From Corallococcus interemptor (GTDB lineage: Bacteria; Myxococcota; Myxococcia; Myxococcales; Myxococcaceae): 64,000 nt of DNA. Of this stretch, positions 53,760-63,359 are shown in pieces. The notes beneath the pieces are model-generated. The model made no database searches. It had not been told where the DNA came from and saw only the letters and a list, made by a program, of their open reading frames with translations. The DNA lies in the NCBI RefSeq assembly GCF_003668875.1, contig NZ_RAWM01000002.1, forward strand, positions 122,934 through 186,933, given 5' to 3'. A program made the position numbers and the translations under genes. The stretch's first letter is position 1; every line of letters begins with the position of its first letter.

Positions 53760-54128
53760 TCAGCTCTCCCAGTCGAGAGCGCCCTTCTTCCAGACATAGA
53801 TAAGGCCCACGACCAGGGTCGACGCGAAAACCAGCATCTCCACATAGCCGAACCAGCCGAGCGCCTGGAAGTTCACCGCCCAGGGGTACAGGAACACCGC
53901 TTCCACGTCGAACACGATGAAGAGCAGCGCGATGACGTAGAACTTCACGGCGAAGCGCTGGCGAGCGGGACCGCTCGACTCGGAGCCTGCTTCGAAGGGG
54001 GCCGACTTGGTGCTGCTCGGACGCTTGGGGCCCAGCCGGGTGGTGACCTGGGGGATGATCATCCCCATGACACCGGCCAGCAGGAGCACCACCGCCAGAG
54101 GCAGGTACGGGGCGAGGGGTGTAGTCAT
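53760..54128 (-). CDS. nuoA: NADH-quinone oxidoreductase subunit A (NuoA)
   Basis: Small membrane subunit of 122 residues with three spans. KSAPFEAGSESSGPARQRFAVKFYVIALLFIVFDVEAVFLYPWA is the diagnostic NuoA core; its loop binds near the quinone site and the FDVEAVFLYPW helix is nearly invariant. ATG 54128 is 9 nt from a -10 hexamer under a consensus TTGACA -35, so the mRNA probably begins within a few bases of the start codon. Confidence 0.96.
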   Translation of the reverse strand: MTTPLAPYLPLAVVLLLAGVMGMIIPQVTTRLGPKRPSSTKSAPFEAGSESSGPARQRFAVKFYVIALLFIVFDVEAVFLYPWAVNFQALGWFGYVEMLVFASTLVVGLIYVWKKGALDWES

Positions 54129-54137
54129 CGGGCGCGG

Positions 54138-54167
54138 AACCTAGCGACACCGCTGGCGTCGTGTCAA
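54138..54167 (-). promoter_or_regulatory. nuoA-nuoB promoter (near-leaderless)
   Basis: Minus strand: consensus TTGACA (54167-54162), 18-nt spacer, TAGGTT (54143-54138), then 9 nt (CCGCGCCCG) to ATG. There is no Shine-Dalgarno in the leader. Confidence 0.7.
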
Positions 54168-54341
54168 AGGGAAATCCCCCCGCGCCGGGCACGCCAACCC
54201 CTTGAGAAGACGGCCGAAACCGGACGCCTGCCCTGGATGGCCCGTGGATCAGCCGGCCGGGCCGGTTTGACGGTGTGGGGAGCACACGCCTACCGTCAGC
54301 GGGCTGTCCTTTCAGCGCTCATCGCCTGGGGAGTCGTCGAC

Positions 54342-55886
54342 ATGTGGGGCCGGCTGACCTTGCGGATGCAGGTGGCGATCGCGGTGCTGCTTCCGTGCCT
54401 CGCGGTGGTGTTCTTCAGCGGGGTGTACTTCCCCGCGCGGCAGCAGGCGGCCGGCCTGGAGGTCCTGGCCGGCCGGGCCGTGACGCTGGGGACGCTGGTG
54501 GTGCGCCACCCCTCGCTCGCGCTGCCGGACACGGCGCCGGACGCCCGGGCCCACCGCGACGAGGTCTTCGCCCAGGTGGAGTCCGGCGGCTTCACGCTGA
54601 ACTTCCAGCAGCTGACCCGCGCGGACGGCACGGTGGTGGTGCGCGGCCGCGTCCCGGACGACGTCACCCTGCCGCCCAAGCCCCCGGCGGGCGCTTGCAC
54701 GGTGGCGCGGCAGACGCACCGGGTCGTCGTGCGCTGCGAGAGCGACGGCCGTGAGTACGCCGCGGGCTTCGGCACCGACGAGGTGAAGGCCGCGATGGCG
54801 GCGACCGAGGGCTATTCGCTCATGGGCTACCTGGTGGCCGCGGTGCTGGGCCTGGGCCTGGCGGTCATCATCAGCCGCGCCATCGCGGACCCCGTGTCGC
54901 GCGTCACCCAGGTGGCGCGCGAGGTGGCCCGGGGCGACGTGTTCCGGAGCGAGCTGGACGTGTCCGCCGCAGGGGAGGTCCGGCAGATGGCCACCTCCTT
55001 CAACGAGATGCTGGGCACGCTGCGAACCACGGTGATGGAGCTCGTCACGCGCACGGAGCAGCTGTCCAGCGCGTCGCGCGGCCTCATGGGCGCCTCCGCG
55101 GACCAGGAGCACGTCATCAGCCAGCAGGCCGCGTACGCCCAGCAGATCGCCGCCACGTTCGAGGAGCTGTCCCGCACCGCCGAGCAGATCTCCTCGTCCA
55201 CGGAGGTGGTGGAGTCCAGCGCGCGGCGCACCCATGACGCCGTCGCGGAGGCCATGGCGGTGGTGGCCCAGGTGGTGGGCGGCATCAACGACATCCGCAC
55301 GGAGTCCAAGGGCGTGGCGGACGCCATCGTCGGACTGAACAAGGACCTGCAGCAGGTCTCGAAAATCGCCCAGGTCATCAACCAGGTGGCGGAGCGCAGC
55401 GACCTGCTGGCGCTCAACGCGGCCCTGGAGGGCACCAAGGCGGGCGACGTGGGCCGGGGCTTCTCCCTGGTGGCGGCGGAGATGCGCAAGCTGGCGGAGA
55501 ACGTGTCCGTGTCCGCGCGCGACATCGCCCGCATCGTGGAGAAGGTGCAGGACTCCGGCGAGGAGGCCGCGTCCAAGGCCCGCGTGGGCATGGCCACGAG
55601 CGACCGGGGCGTGGAGGTGGCGGAGCAGGCCTCCTCCGTCTTCCTGCGCATCGTGGAGCTGGCGCGCGGCACCAGCGAGGCGGCGCGGCAGATCACCATC
55701 GCCACCCGCCAGCAGCGTCAGTCCAGCGAGCAGGCCGTGCAGGGGGCGCGCAACGTGGCGGACCTGGTGAAGCAGGGCGTGGACGCCACCGGCCGCACCA
55801 CGCGCATCGCCCAGGACCTCCAGGCCGTGGCCGAAGGGCTCACCGCCGTCACCAGCCGCTTCAAGGCCCAGCAGCCCCGGCCCTGA
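54342..55886 (+). CDS. Methyl-accepting chemotaxis protein
   Basis: A 514-residue transmembrane chemoreceptor. TM1 (about 10-30), a periplasmic sensor of only ~125 residues (about 31-155), TM2 (about 165-187), HAMP (about 188-240: DPVSRVTQVAREVARGDVFRSEL) and a cytoplasmic signalling helix pair. The hairpin tip reads DLLALNAALEGTKAGDVGRGFSLVAAEMRKLAE, with EGTK where enteric receptors have EAAR. Cys103 and Cys113 (about 10 apart) in the sensor could pair. GGGGAG lies 8 nt before ATG 54342. No CheA or CheW genes are adjacent, so it probably couples to a remote Che/Frz-like array. The open frame extends 1.2 kb upstream only as an antisense shadow of nuoB/nuoA. Confidence 0.92.
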   Translation: MWGRLTLRMQVAIAVLLPCLAVVFFSGVYFPARQQAAGLEVLAGRAVTLGTLVVRHPSLALPDTAPDARAHRDEVFAQVESGGFTLNFQQLTRADGTVVVRGRVPDDVTLPPKPPAGACTVARQTHRVVVRCESDGREYAAGFGTDEVKAAMAATEGYSLMGYLVAAVLGLGLAVIISRAIADPVSRVTQVAREVARGDVFRSELDVSAAGEVRQMATSFNEMLGTLRTTVMELVTRTEQLSSASRGLMGASADQEHVISQQAAYAQQIAATFEELSRTAEQISSSTEVVESSARRTHDAVAEAMAVVAQVVGGINDIRTESKGVADAIVGLNKDLQQVSKIAQVINQVAERSDLLALNAALEGTKAGDVGRGFSLVAAEMRKLAENVSVSARDIARIVEKVQDSGEEAASKARVGMATSDRGVEVAEQASSVFLRIVELARGTSEAARQITIATRQQRQSSEQAVQGARNVADLVKQGVDATGRTTRIAQDLQAVAEGLTAVTSRFKAQQPRP

Positions 55887-55904
55887 AGCCCTGAAGCCCT
55901 GAAG
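55881..55904 (+). repeat. Triple 8-bp tandem repeat at the receptor stop codon
   Basis: Three copies of CCCTGAAG. Because the unit is 8 bp, its TGA falls in all three forward frames in turn; the first TGA is the chemoreceptor stop. Confidence 0.9.
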
Positions 55905-55905
55905 C

Positions 55906-56736
55906 TCAGGCCGCCCGGGACGACGGCGCGCGGGCGCGCAGCTTCTGGAACAGCTCCGGGGGCATGGCCGCGACGCCCAGGCGGTGGTCGGGCGCCACCG
56001 CCTCGCCGTGGAAGTCGCTGCCGAAGGTGGGCACCAGGTCGCACTCCGCCGCGAGCGCCAGGTACTTCTGCCGCACGGTGGGGTTGTGGTCCACGCTCAG
56101 CACCTCCAGGCCGGACAGGCCCGCCTTCGCCAGCGCTTGAATCTCCGGGCGCTCCATCTTGGAGGAGCCGGGGTGGGCCAGCGTCGCGGTGCCGCCCGCG
56201 TCACGGATGAGCCGGATGGCCTCCGCGCCGTCCAGCTTGAAGCGCTCCACCCACGCCGCGCGGCCCGTGCCCAGGAAGCGGTCGAACGCGGCCTTCACGT
56301 CCAGGCACCAGCCCTGGTCCACCAGCACCCGCGCCAGGTGGGGGCGCCCCAGCTGCGCGTTCCCGGCCACCTTGCGCACCTGCTCCATGCGCACCGGGAA
56401 GCCCAGCTCGCGCAGGCGCGCCACCATGGCCTCCATGCGCCGGGTGCGCTCGTCCCGCAGCCGGTCCGCGAAGCGCGCGAGCTCCGGGTCCTCGGGACGC
56501 AGGAAGTGGCCCAGGATGTGGGCCTCCTTGCCGTAGACGAAGGCGGACAGCTCGATGCCGGGCACCAGCTCGACGCCATGCGTGGCGGCGGCGGCCTTCG
56601 CCTCCTGGATCCCCGCCACCGTGTCGTGGTCCGTCACGGCCAGGACGGTGACGCCCGAGGCGGCGGCGCGCGCCACCAGCTCCGAGGGCGGGTACTGGCC
56701 GTCACTGGCGGTGGTGTGCGAATGCAGGTCGATCAC
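55906..56736 (-). CDS. PHP-domain phosphoesterase (nucleoside 3',5'-bisphosphate phosphatase-like)
   Basis: A 276-residue PHP enzyme. The metal motifs are intact: MIDLHSHTTASDG (HxH), AVTDHDTVAG (DHD), VPGIELSA (Glu), TLAHPGSSK (His), and GSDFHGE near the C-terminus. The order and length match the YciV/RNase AM type, which removes the 3'-phosphate of pAp-like nucleotides and trims 5' ends of small RNAs; histidinol-phosphatase activity is less likely. GTG 56736 directly precedes the first motif, and GGAGGG sits 10 nt upstream within a CCCTCCGGAGGG palindrome. Convergent with the chemoreceptor gene. Confidence 0.87.
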   Translation of the reverse strand: MIDLHSHTTASDGQYPPSELVARAAASGVTVLAVTDHDTVAGIQEAKAAAATHGVELVPGIELSAFVYGKEAHILGHFLRPEDPELARFADRLRDERTRRMEAMVARLRELGFPVRMEQVRKVAGNAQLGRPHLARVLVDQGWCLDVKAAFDRFLGTGRAAWVERFKLDGAEAIRLIRDAGGTATLAHPGSSKMERPEIQALAKAGLSGLEVLSVDHNPTVRQKYLALAAECDLVPTFGSDFHGEAVAPDHRLGVAAMPPELFQKLRARAPSSRAA

Positions 56737-56917
56737 GGCTTGAAGACCCTCCGGAGGGCGGCGAGGCGGGCACTCTTACGCCATGTCCCCATGGGAAGGG
56801 GCCGGAAGAGCGGGCCCTGTGTGAATCCGCACGACGGGCGGTTTGTTCCTGTCCGGTGGCGGCCCTTCTGGCGGGGGCGGGGTTGAAGGCGGGCCTCCCC
56901 TTGGCAGGCGGGCGGTG

Positions 56918-56923
56918 TTAGAT
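56918..56923 (+). promoter_or_regulatory. -10-like hexamer 9 nt before the deoxyhypusine-synthase-like gene
   Basis: TTAGAT is followed by CGCCGCGCC and ATG 56933 with no Shine-Dalgarno. A TTGGCA upstream is too close to be its -35. Confidence 0.33.
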
Positions 56924-56932
56924 CGCCGCGCC

Positions 56933-58156
56933 ATGGCCAAGACCCCGACCCCGAAGAAGTCCTCCCTTCGCGCCGCCTACGCGAACGCGCGCAAGGCGGA
57001 TCCGCGCCCCATCACCGGCAAGGAGAAGCCCGCGGAGCTGCTCGCGCACGCGTTCAGCGCCTACGTGGGCCGGCAGGAGCGCACCGCGTTCGAGCTGATG
57101 CAGCAGTCCGTGCAGCAGGACGCGTCCATCTTCCTCACGCTGTCCGGCGCCATGACGCCCGCGGGCCTGCACCAGTCCTGCCTCATCCCCCTGGTGGAGA
57201 AGGGCATCATCTCCGCCATCACCACCACGGGCGCGAACCTCTACCACGACGCCCACCGCATCATCGGCCACGGCATCCGCGAGGTGAACCCCAACGCGGG
57301 CGACCTCCAGTACCGCCTGGCGCGCATCATCCGCATCTACGACCTGGGCTTCTGGGAGGAGGCGCTGCTCGACACCGACCGCCTCTTCTCCGCCATCCTC
57401 CGGCAGCCGCAGTTCCAGAAGAAGATGACCACCCCGGAGTTCCACTACCTCCTGGGCAAGGCCATCCACGGCATCGAGAAGCAGCTGGGCGTGAAGCAGC
57501 CGTCGCTCTTGTCCACCTGCTACAAGCACGGCGTGCCCATCTGGGTGGGCGCGGTGCAGGACGGCTCCATCTTCCTCAACGTCGTGAAGCTCAAGCGCCT
57601 GCTGGGGGACGAGTTCAAGTTCGAGCTCGACATCAACGACGACGTCTATTCCATGGCCGCCATGCAGCACTACTGCCGCCACAACGGCAGCGGGAAGCTG
57701 GCCATCTGGATCCTGGGCGGCGGCGTGCCCAAGAACTACACGCTCCAGGGCGAGCCGCTGCTCGACCAGATTCTGAACGTCCCCACGTCGGGCTTCGACA
57801 TCGACGTGCAGTTCTGCGTGGACCCGGTGGACAACGGCGCGCTGTCCAGCTGCCCGGCCGGTGAGGGCCACACCTGGGGCAAGGTGTCCGTGGAGGCCGT
57901 GGAGACGGGCTCCATGTACGTGCACTGCGACGTGACGGCGGTGTTCCCCTGGCTCACGCACGCGCTGTTCAGCGAGCCCAAGAACAAGCGCAAGCCCATG
58001 CGCCTGATGGACAAGATGGCCGACGCGGTGAAGTTCCTGGACGCGGACGTCAAGAAGCGCAGCAAGTCCCTGATGAAGACGCTGGACTGGAGCGTCGAGG
58101 ACGCCGAGCCCTCCACCGAAGAGGACGCGAAGTCCCACGACGCCTTCGTCCGGTAG
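56933..58156 (+). CDS. Deoxyhypusine-synthase-family enzyme
   Basis: A 407-residue NAD-dependent aminobutyl-transferase-fold protein. LTLSGAMTPAGLHQSCLIPLVEKGIISAITTTGANLYHD binds NAD, and IWILGGGVPKNYTLQGEP contains the lysine (Lys267) in the place of the imine-forming active-site lysine of deoxyhypusine synthase (GGGxxKH). Bacteria generally lack hypusinated eIF5A, so bacterial members are thought to use other acceptors; homospermidine synthesis is one known fate of this fold. Asn follows the lysine instead of the usual His. The polyamine-pathway enzyme speA lies 1 kb downstream, supporting a polyamine role, but the product is not known. An in-frame start at 56843 is unlikely. Confidence 0.85.
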   Translation: MAKTPTPKKSSLRAAYANARKADPRPITGKEKPAELLAHAFSAYVGRQERTAFELMQQSVQQDASIFLTLSGAMTPAGLHQSCLIPLVEKGIISAITTTGANLYHDAHRIIGHGIREVNPNAGDLQYRLARIIRIYDLGFWEEALLDTDRLFSAILRQPQFQKKMTTPEFHYLLGKAIHGIEKQLGVKQPSLLSTCYKHGVPIWVGAVQDGSIFLNVVKLKRLLGDEFKFELDINDDVYSMAAMQHYCRHNGSGKLAIWILGGGVPKNYTLQGEPLLDQILNVPTSGFDIDVQFCVDPVDNGALSSCPAGEGHTWGKVSVEAVETGSMYVHCDVTAVFPWLTHALFSEPKNKRKPMRLMDKMADAVKFLDADVKKRSKSLMKTLDWSVEDAEPSTEEDAKSHDAFVR

Positions 58157-58190
58157 CGCGCGGTTTTTTCCCCAGCCCAAGGAGACGGTG

Positions 58191-58619
58191 ATGAGTCAGC
58201 AGCCCGCGACCGGTGTGGTGATGTCCCTGGTGAGTGCCCCCCAGCTGAAGACCAAGGTCACGCACGGCCCGTCCGGCGCGACGCTGCCCACGGAGGCGCC
58301 GAAGGACAACGGCGGCACCGGCGGCAGCTTCTCCCCCACGGACCTGGTGGCCACGGCGCTGGCGTCCTGTGTCGTGACGACCATGCACCTGATGGCCGGC
58401 AAGGAGGGCATCACCCTGGGTGAGGTGACCGCGACGGTGGAGAAGCGGATGACCCCGCCGCCGCGCAAGATTGGCGAGCTGGTGCTGTCCATCCTGATGC
58501 CCTCCGGCCTCACCAAGGAGCAGCGCACCACGCTGGAGAAGATCGCCCACGAGTGTCCCGTGGCGCGCAGCCTCCACCCGGACGTGAAGGTCACGACGTC
58601 GTTCGGTTATCCGGACTGA
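58191..58619 (+). CDS. OsmC-family peroxiredoxin-like protein
   Basis: A 142-residue thiol peroxidase-like protein. The two redox cysteines are in TALASCVVTTMHLM and AHECPVARSLHPD, the OsmC/Ohr layout; the GGSFSPTDLVATALASC helix is typical of OsmC rather than Ohr. Family members reduce organic hydroperoxides. AAGGAG lies 6 nt before ATG 58191. It is 34 bp downstream of the deoxyhypusine-synthase-like gene, so the two may share a message. The N-terminal Arg usual in OsmC is not evident, so activity is not assured. Confidence 0.88.
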   Translation: MSQQPATGVVMSLVSAPQLKTKVTHGPSGATLPTEAPKDNGGTGGSFSPTDLVATALASCVVTTMHLMAGKEGITLGEVTATVEKRMTPPPRKIGELVLSILMPSGLTKEQRTTLEKIAHECPVARSLHPDVKVTTSFGYPD

Positions 58620-58730
58620 GGCTGCCGTGAAGGGGCTCGGTTGGCCGCCTGCCCTCCGAGCCCCGCTGACTTCGTGCAGCAAGCGGCCCGCGTGTCCACC
58701 CTCGTGAAGTTCCTGGGAGGGGCACGCGGC

Positions 58731-59258
58731 ATGAACGTGAAGCGACTGGGCATCTATCTCAACGACCATCTGCTGGGCTCCACGGTGGGCGTGGACCTCG
58801 CGAAGCGGACCGAGCGCGAGAACCGCAGCAACCCGGTGGGCCAGTACCTGTCCACGATGATTCCCCTGCTGGAGCAGGACCGCGCCACGCTGCGCACCGT
58901 CATGGCCGCGCTGGAGGTCCGCGTGGATCCGCTGAAGATGGGCGGCGCGTGGCTGACGGAGAAGATCTCGCGGCTGAAGCTCAACGGCTCGCTCCTGCGC
59001 TACTCGCCCCTGAGCCGGCTGGTGGAGCTGGAGGGCCTGTGCGTGGGCTCCCACGGGCGCGTGTCCCTGTGGCGGAGCCTGGAGCGGATCGCGGCGAAGG
59101 ATCCGCGCCTGGCGCGGTTCGACTTCGGCTTCCTCGCCGAGCGCGCCGACGGGCAGCTGGAGACGCTCCAGACCCTGCGGCTGCGCGCGACGGATGCGGC
59201 GTTCAGCGACGCGTCCGTCGAGACCGGCGAACAGGCACCGGTCCCGACGGAGGCTTGA
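58731..59258 (+). CDS. Hypothetical protein
   Basis: Not recognised. About 175 residues, mostly helical and mildly basic: MNVKRLGIYLNDHLLGSTVGVDLAKR, then TMIPLLEQDRATLRTVMAALEVR, LTEKISRLKLNGSLLRYSPLSRLVELEGLCVG and a shorter tail. No signal peptide, membrane span or cofactor motif. The first helix suits a four-helix bundle of the kind seen in small ferritin-like or DUF892-type proteins, but no metal residues support that. ATG 58731 has GGGAGGGG 8 nt upstream; an open frame starts at 58641. It is co-directional with osmC and converges on speA with 6 bp between stops. Confidence 0.65.
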   Translation: MNVKRLGIYLNDHLLGSTVGVDLAKRTERENRSNPVGQYLSTMIPLLEQDRATLRTVMAALEVRVDPLKMGGAWLTEKISRLKLNGSLLRYSPLSRLVELEGLCVGSHGRVSLWRSLERIAAKDPRLARFDFGFLAERADGQLETLQTLRLRATDAAFSDASVETGEQAPVPTEA

Positions 59259-59264
59259 GGCTTC

Positions 59265-61271
<2,007 letters not shown>

Positions 61272-61340
61272 CGTTGTTTCGTGCCTCCGGTGGAGCGCGT
61301 GGCGAGGGGTGGAAACTCCCATGAACAGGGGAGGGGGGCC

Positions 61341-61369
61341 GGACTATCGGAAACGTCCCGGTCATTCAA
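61341..61369 (-). promoter_or_regulatory. Candidate speA promoter
   Basis: Minus strand: TTGAAT (61369-61364), 17-nt spacer, TAGTCC (61346-61341). This leaves a leader of about 60 nt to ATG 61271, with GGAGG 12 nt before the ATG. Confidence 0.4.
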
Positions 61370-61507
61370 TAGCCGCCTGTTCGAGGAGCAGGCAGGCGGG
61401 CAGGGGCCCCATTCCGGGCTCTGGCCCTGGTGGGCCGGTCAGCATCCAATTCCTACCCTTCCTTCCAGGCAGCGCTGGGAGGCCGAGTGGAGAGAAGGGG
61501 AGGGTAC

Positions 61508-62584
61508 ATGGAGTCGTCCGCACGCAGGGAAGAGGCAGCGCCACTGACCCCGCGGGAGATCTTCGAACGGCTGGATCGCTACGTCATCGGGCAGGACGCC
61601 GCGAAGCGAGCGGTGGCCATCGCCGCGCACAACCATCTCAAGCGCGTCCAGGCACGGCGGATGCGGCGGCAGTCCCTCATCAAGAAGTCCAACATCCTGC
61701 TCATTGGCCCCACGGGCAGCGGCAAGACGCACATCGCGCGGAACCTGGCGGAGATCCTCCATGTCCCGTTCACCACCGTGGACGCCACCGAGTACACCGA
61801 GGCGGGCTACTACGGGAAGGACGTGGAGGTGATGGTGTCCGACCTGCTCTTCAAGGCGAACCACTCCGTGGAGGACACCCAGCGGGGCATCATCTTCATC
61901 GACGAGGTGGACAAGATCGCCCGCCGCACCCAGGGCGCCCGCAACGGCGCGGGCAGCCGCGACATCGGCGGTGAGGGCGTGCAGCAGTCGCTCTTGAAGC
62001 TGCTGGAAGGGCGCGAGGTGCACGTGCCCATGAACGTCACGCAGGCGTGGAACAAGAGCGACTTCGTGCAGGTGGACACGCGCGACATCCTCTTCATCTG
62101 CGCGGGCACGTTCAGCGACCTGCACGACTACGGCGACGAGGGCGGCCGGGCCATGGGCTTCGGCTCGGACGCGCTGGCGGCGAAGCGCAAGGAGAAGCGC
62201 ATCTCCACGAAGCAGCTGGTGGACTTCGGGATGATGGCGGAGTTTTTGGGCCGCATGCCGGTGATGGTGCAACTGGAGCGGCTGGGCGAGCCCGACCTCC
62301 TGCGCGTGCTCACCGAGCCGCCGGACGCGATCACGCGCGAGTTCAAGGAGCTGCTGTCGCTGGATGAAATCGAGCTGGAGTTCCCGGAGAGCGGCCTGCG
62401 GGAGGTGGTGCGCTACTCCATCGCGCGCGGGCTGGGGGCTCGCGGCCTGCGCTCCATCCTGGAGCACGTGATGTCGGACATCATGTTCGAGGCGCCGGAG
62501 CGCAAGCACCGCCACGTGACGGTGGACGCGGAGTTCGTGAAGGCGCGGCTCGCGGCGCTGGACGACGTGGAGCTCAACGCTTAG
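61508..62584 (+). CDS. ClpX-type AAA+ unfoldase lacking the zinc-binding domain
   Basis: A 358-residue AAA+ protein. Walker A GPTGSGKTHIARNLAE, pore loop TEAGYYGKDVE, Walker B IIFIDEVDKIA, the ClpX-specific GEGVQQSLLKLLEG and the sensor-2/small-domain block SIARGLGARGLRSILEHVMSD are all present. The MGFGSDAL segment corresponds to the IGF-type loop that docks ClpX on ClpP. Canonical ClpX has an extra ~60-residue N-terminal zinc domain for adaptors and substrates; here the chain begins ~20 residues before the AAA+ fold. The pore loop is GYYG rather than the usual GYVG. ATG 61508 has GGGGAGGG close upstream. No clpP is adjacent, so it is probably a paralogue of the housekeeping clpX. Confidence 0.85.
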   Translation: MESSARREEAAPLTPREIFERLDRYVIGQDAAKRAVAIAAHNHLKRVQARRMRRQSLIKKSNILLIGPTGSGKTHIARNLAEILHVPFTTVDATEYTEAGYYGKDVEVMVSDLLFKANHSVEDTQRGIIFIDEVDKIARRTQGARNGAGSRDIGGEGVQQSLLKLLEGREVHVPMNVTQAWNKSDFVQVDTRDILFICAGTFSDLHDYGDEGGRAMGFGSDALAAKRKEKRISTKQLVDFGMMAEFLGRMPVMVQLERLGEPDLLRVLTEPPDAITREFKELLSLDEIELEFPESGLREVVRYSIARGLGARGLRSILEHVMSDIMFEAPERKHRHVTVDAEFVKARLAALDDVELNA

Positions 62585-63338
62585 CGGGCGCTGGCTTTTC
62601 CGAAGCCCGGGCGGCGGCGCCCAGCCGTGCCGCCGCCTGTGGATCCTGGATGAGCTGGAGCACGGCGTCGTTGCGCAACAGCGCTTGCGTGTCGCCCCGC
62701 TCCAGCGCGTCCTGCAAATCCTTGTGTGACAGCGCGAGCTGGAAGCGCGGGTCCTTGCGCAGCGCCTTGAAGGCCGGGTCCTCCTGGAGCTTCTTCGCCT
62801 TCGCCGGGTCGTGCGTGGCCTGGGCCACCTGGACCAGGTCCTGAAGCGGGGCGAACTGGGTCAGCTCGAAGAGGTTGAAGCGGCGGGACATGTCGAAGGC
62901 GACGGAGTCCTTGGGCGCCACGCCCAGGCGCTTGCCGGCGACGACGACGTGCTGCTCCATGAAGGTCAGCGCGCTCAGGCACACCCAGAACAGCGCGGCC
63001 ATCTTCCCGCCGCCGAGCACGAAGCCCAGGGTGCGGTCCAGCCCGCGCTCCTCCGGGTCCTTGCCGGAGAGGAAGCGCAGGAGCAGCGCGCCCAGGGCGT
63101 AGCGCACGGTGAGCCAGGTGACGACGAAGAGCAGCACCGTGCCGAAGAGCGTCCCGACGAGCAGCGGTGAGCCCAGCGCGACGGCCAGCTTGGGGCCGGC
63201 GAGGGGCGCGAGCTTGCGCGAGACGAAGTAGCCCGCCGCGAGCCCCACGGAGTTGGCCACCTGGCGGGCGGCGCCGGAGAGGGCGCCGAGGATGCCGAAG
63301 AACAGCACCATGCCCAGGAGGATGAGGTCGATGACCAT
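62574..63338 (-). CDS. CvpA-family membrane protein
   Basis: A 254-residue inner-membrane protein. Four spans (about 3-22, 28-48, 58-84, 105-125) match CvpA, the colicin V production/envelope-integrity family (LILLGMVLFFGILGALSGAARQVANSVGLAAGYFVSRKL). The C-terminal ~110 residues form a long helical, Lys/Gln/Asp-rich cytoplasmic extension (DPAKAKKLQEDPAFKALRKDPRFQLALSHKDLQDALERGD) that most CvpA proteins (~160 residues) lack. Its repeated DPxFxALxxDPRFQ pattern resembles the helix repeats of the Sti1/HOP family. Its 3' end overlaps the clpX-like gene tail-to-tail by 11 bp. Confidence 0.8.
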   Translation of the reverse strand: MVIDLILLGMVLFFGILGALSGAARQVANSVGLAAGYFVSRKLAPLAGPKLAVALGSPLLVGTLFGTVLLFVVTWLTVRYALGALLLRFLSGKDPEERGLDRTLGFVLGGGKMAALFWVCLSALTFMEQHVVVAGKRLGVAPKDSVAFDMSRRFNLFELTQFAPLQDLVQVAQATHDPAKAKKLQEDPAFKALRKDPRFQLALSHKDLQDALERGDTQALLRNDAVLQLIQDPQAAARLGAAARASEKPAPAKR

Positions 63339-63359
63339 GGGGTGGGCTCCTGGGGGCCG

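Noticed and set aside
58164..58169. T6 run after the deoxyhypusine-synthase-like gene as an intrinsic terminator
   Set aside because: The preceding sequence offers only a 3-4 bp stem, and OsmC follows after 34 bp, so co-transcription is likely.
61508..62584. Assignment as HslU (ClpY)
   Set aside because: HslU has an inserted I-domain and a different box (SREGVQRDLLP); this protein has GEGVQQSLLKLLEG and an MGF loop, which are ClpX features, and no hslV is adjacent.
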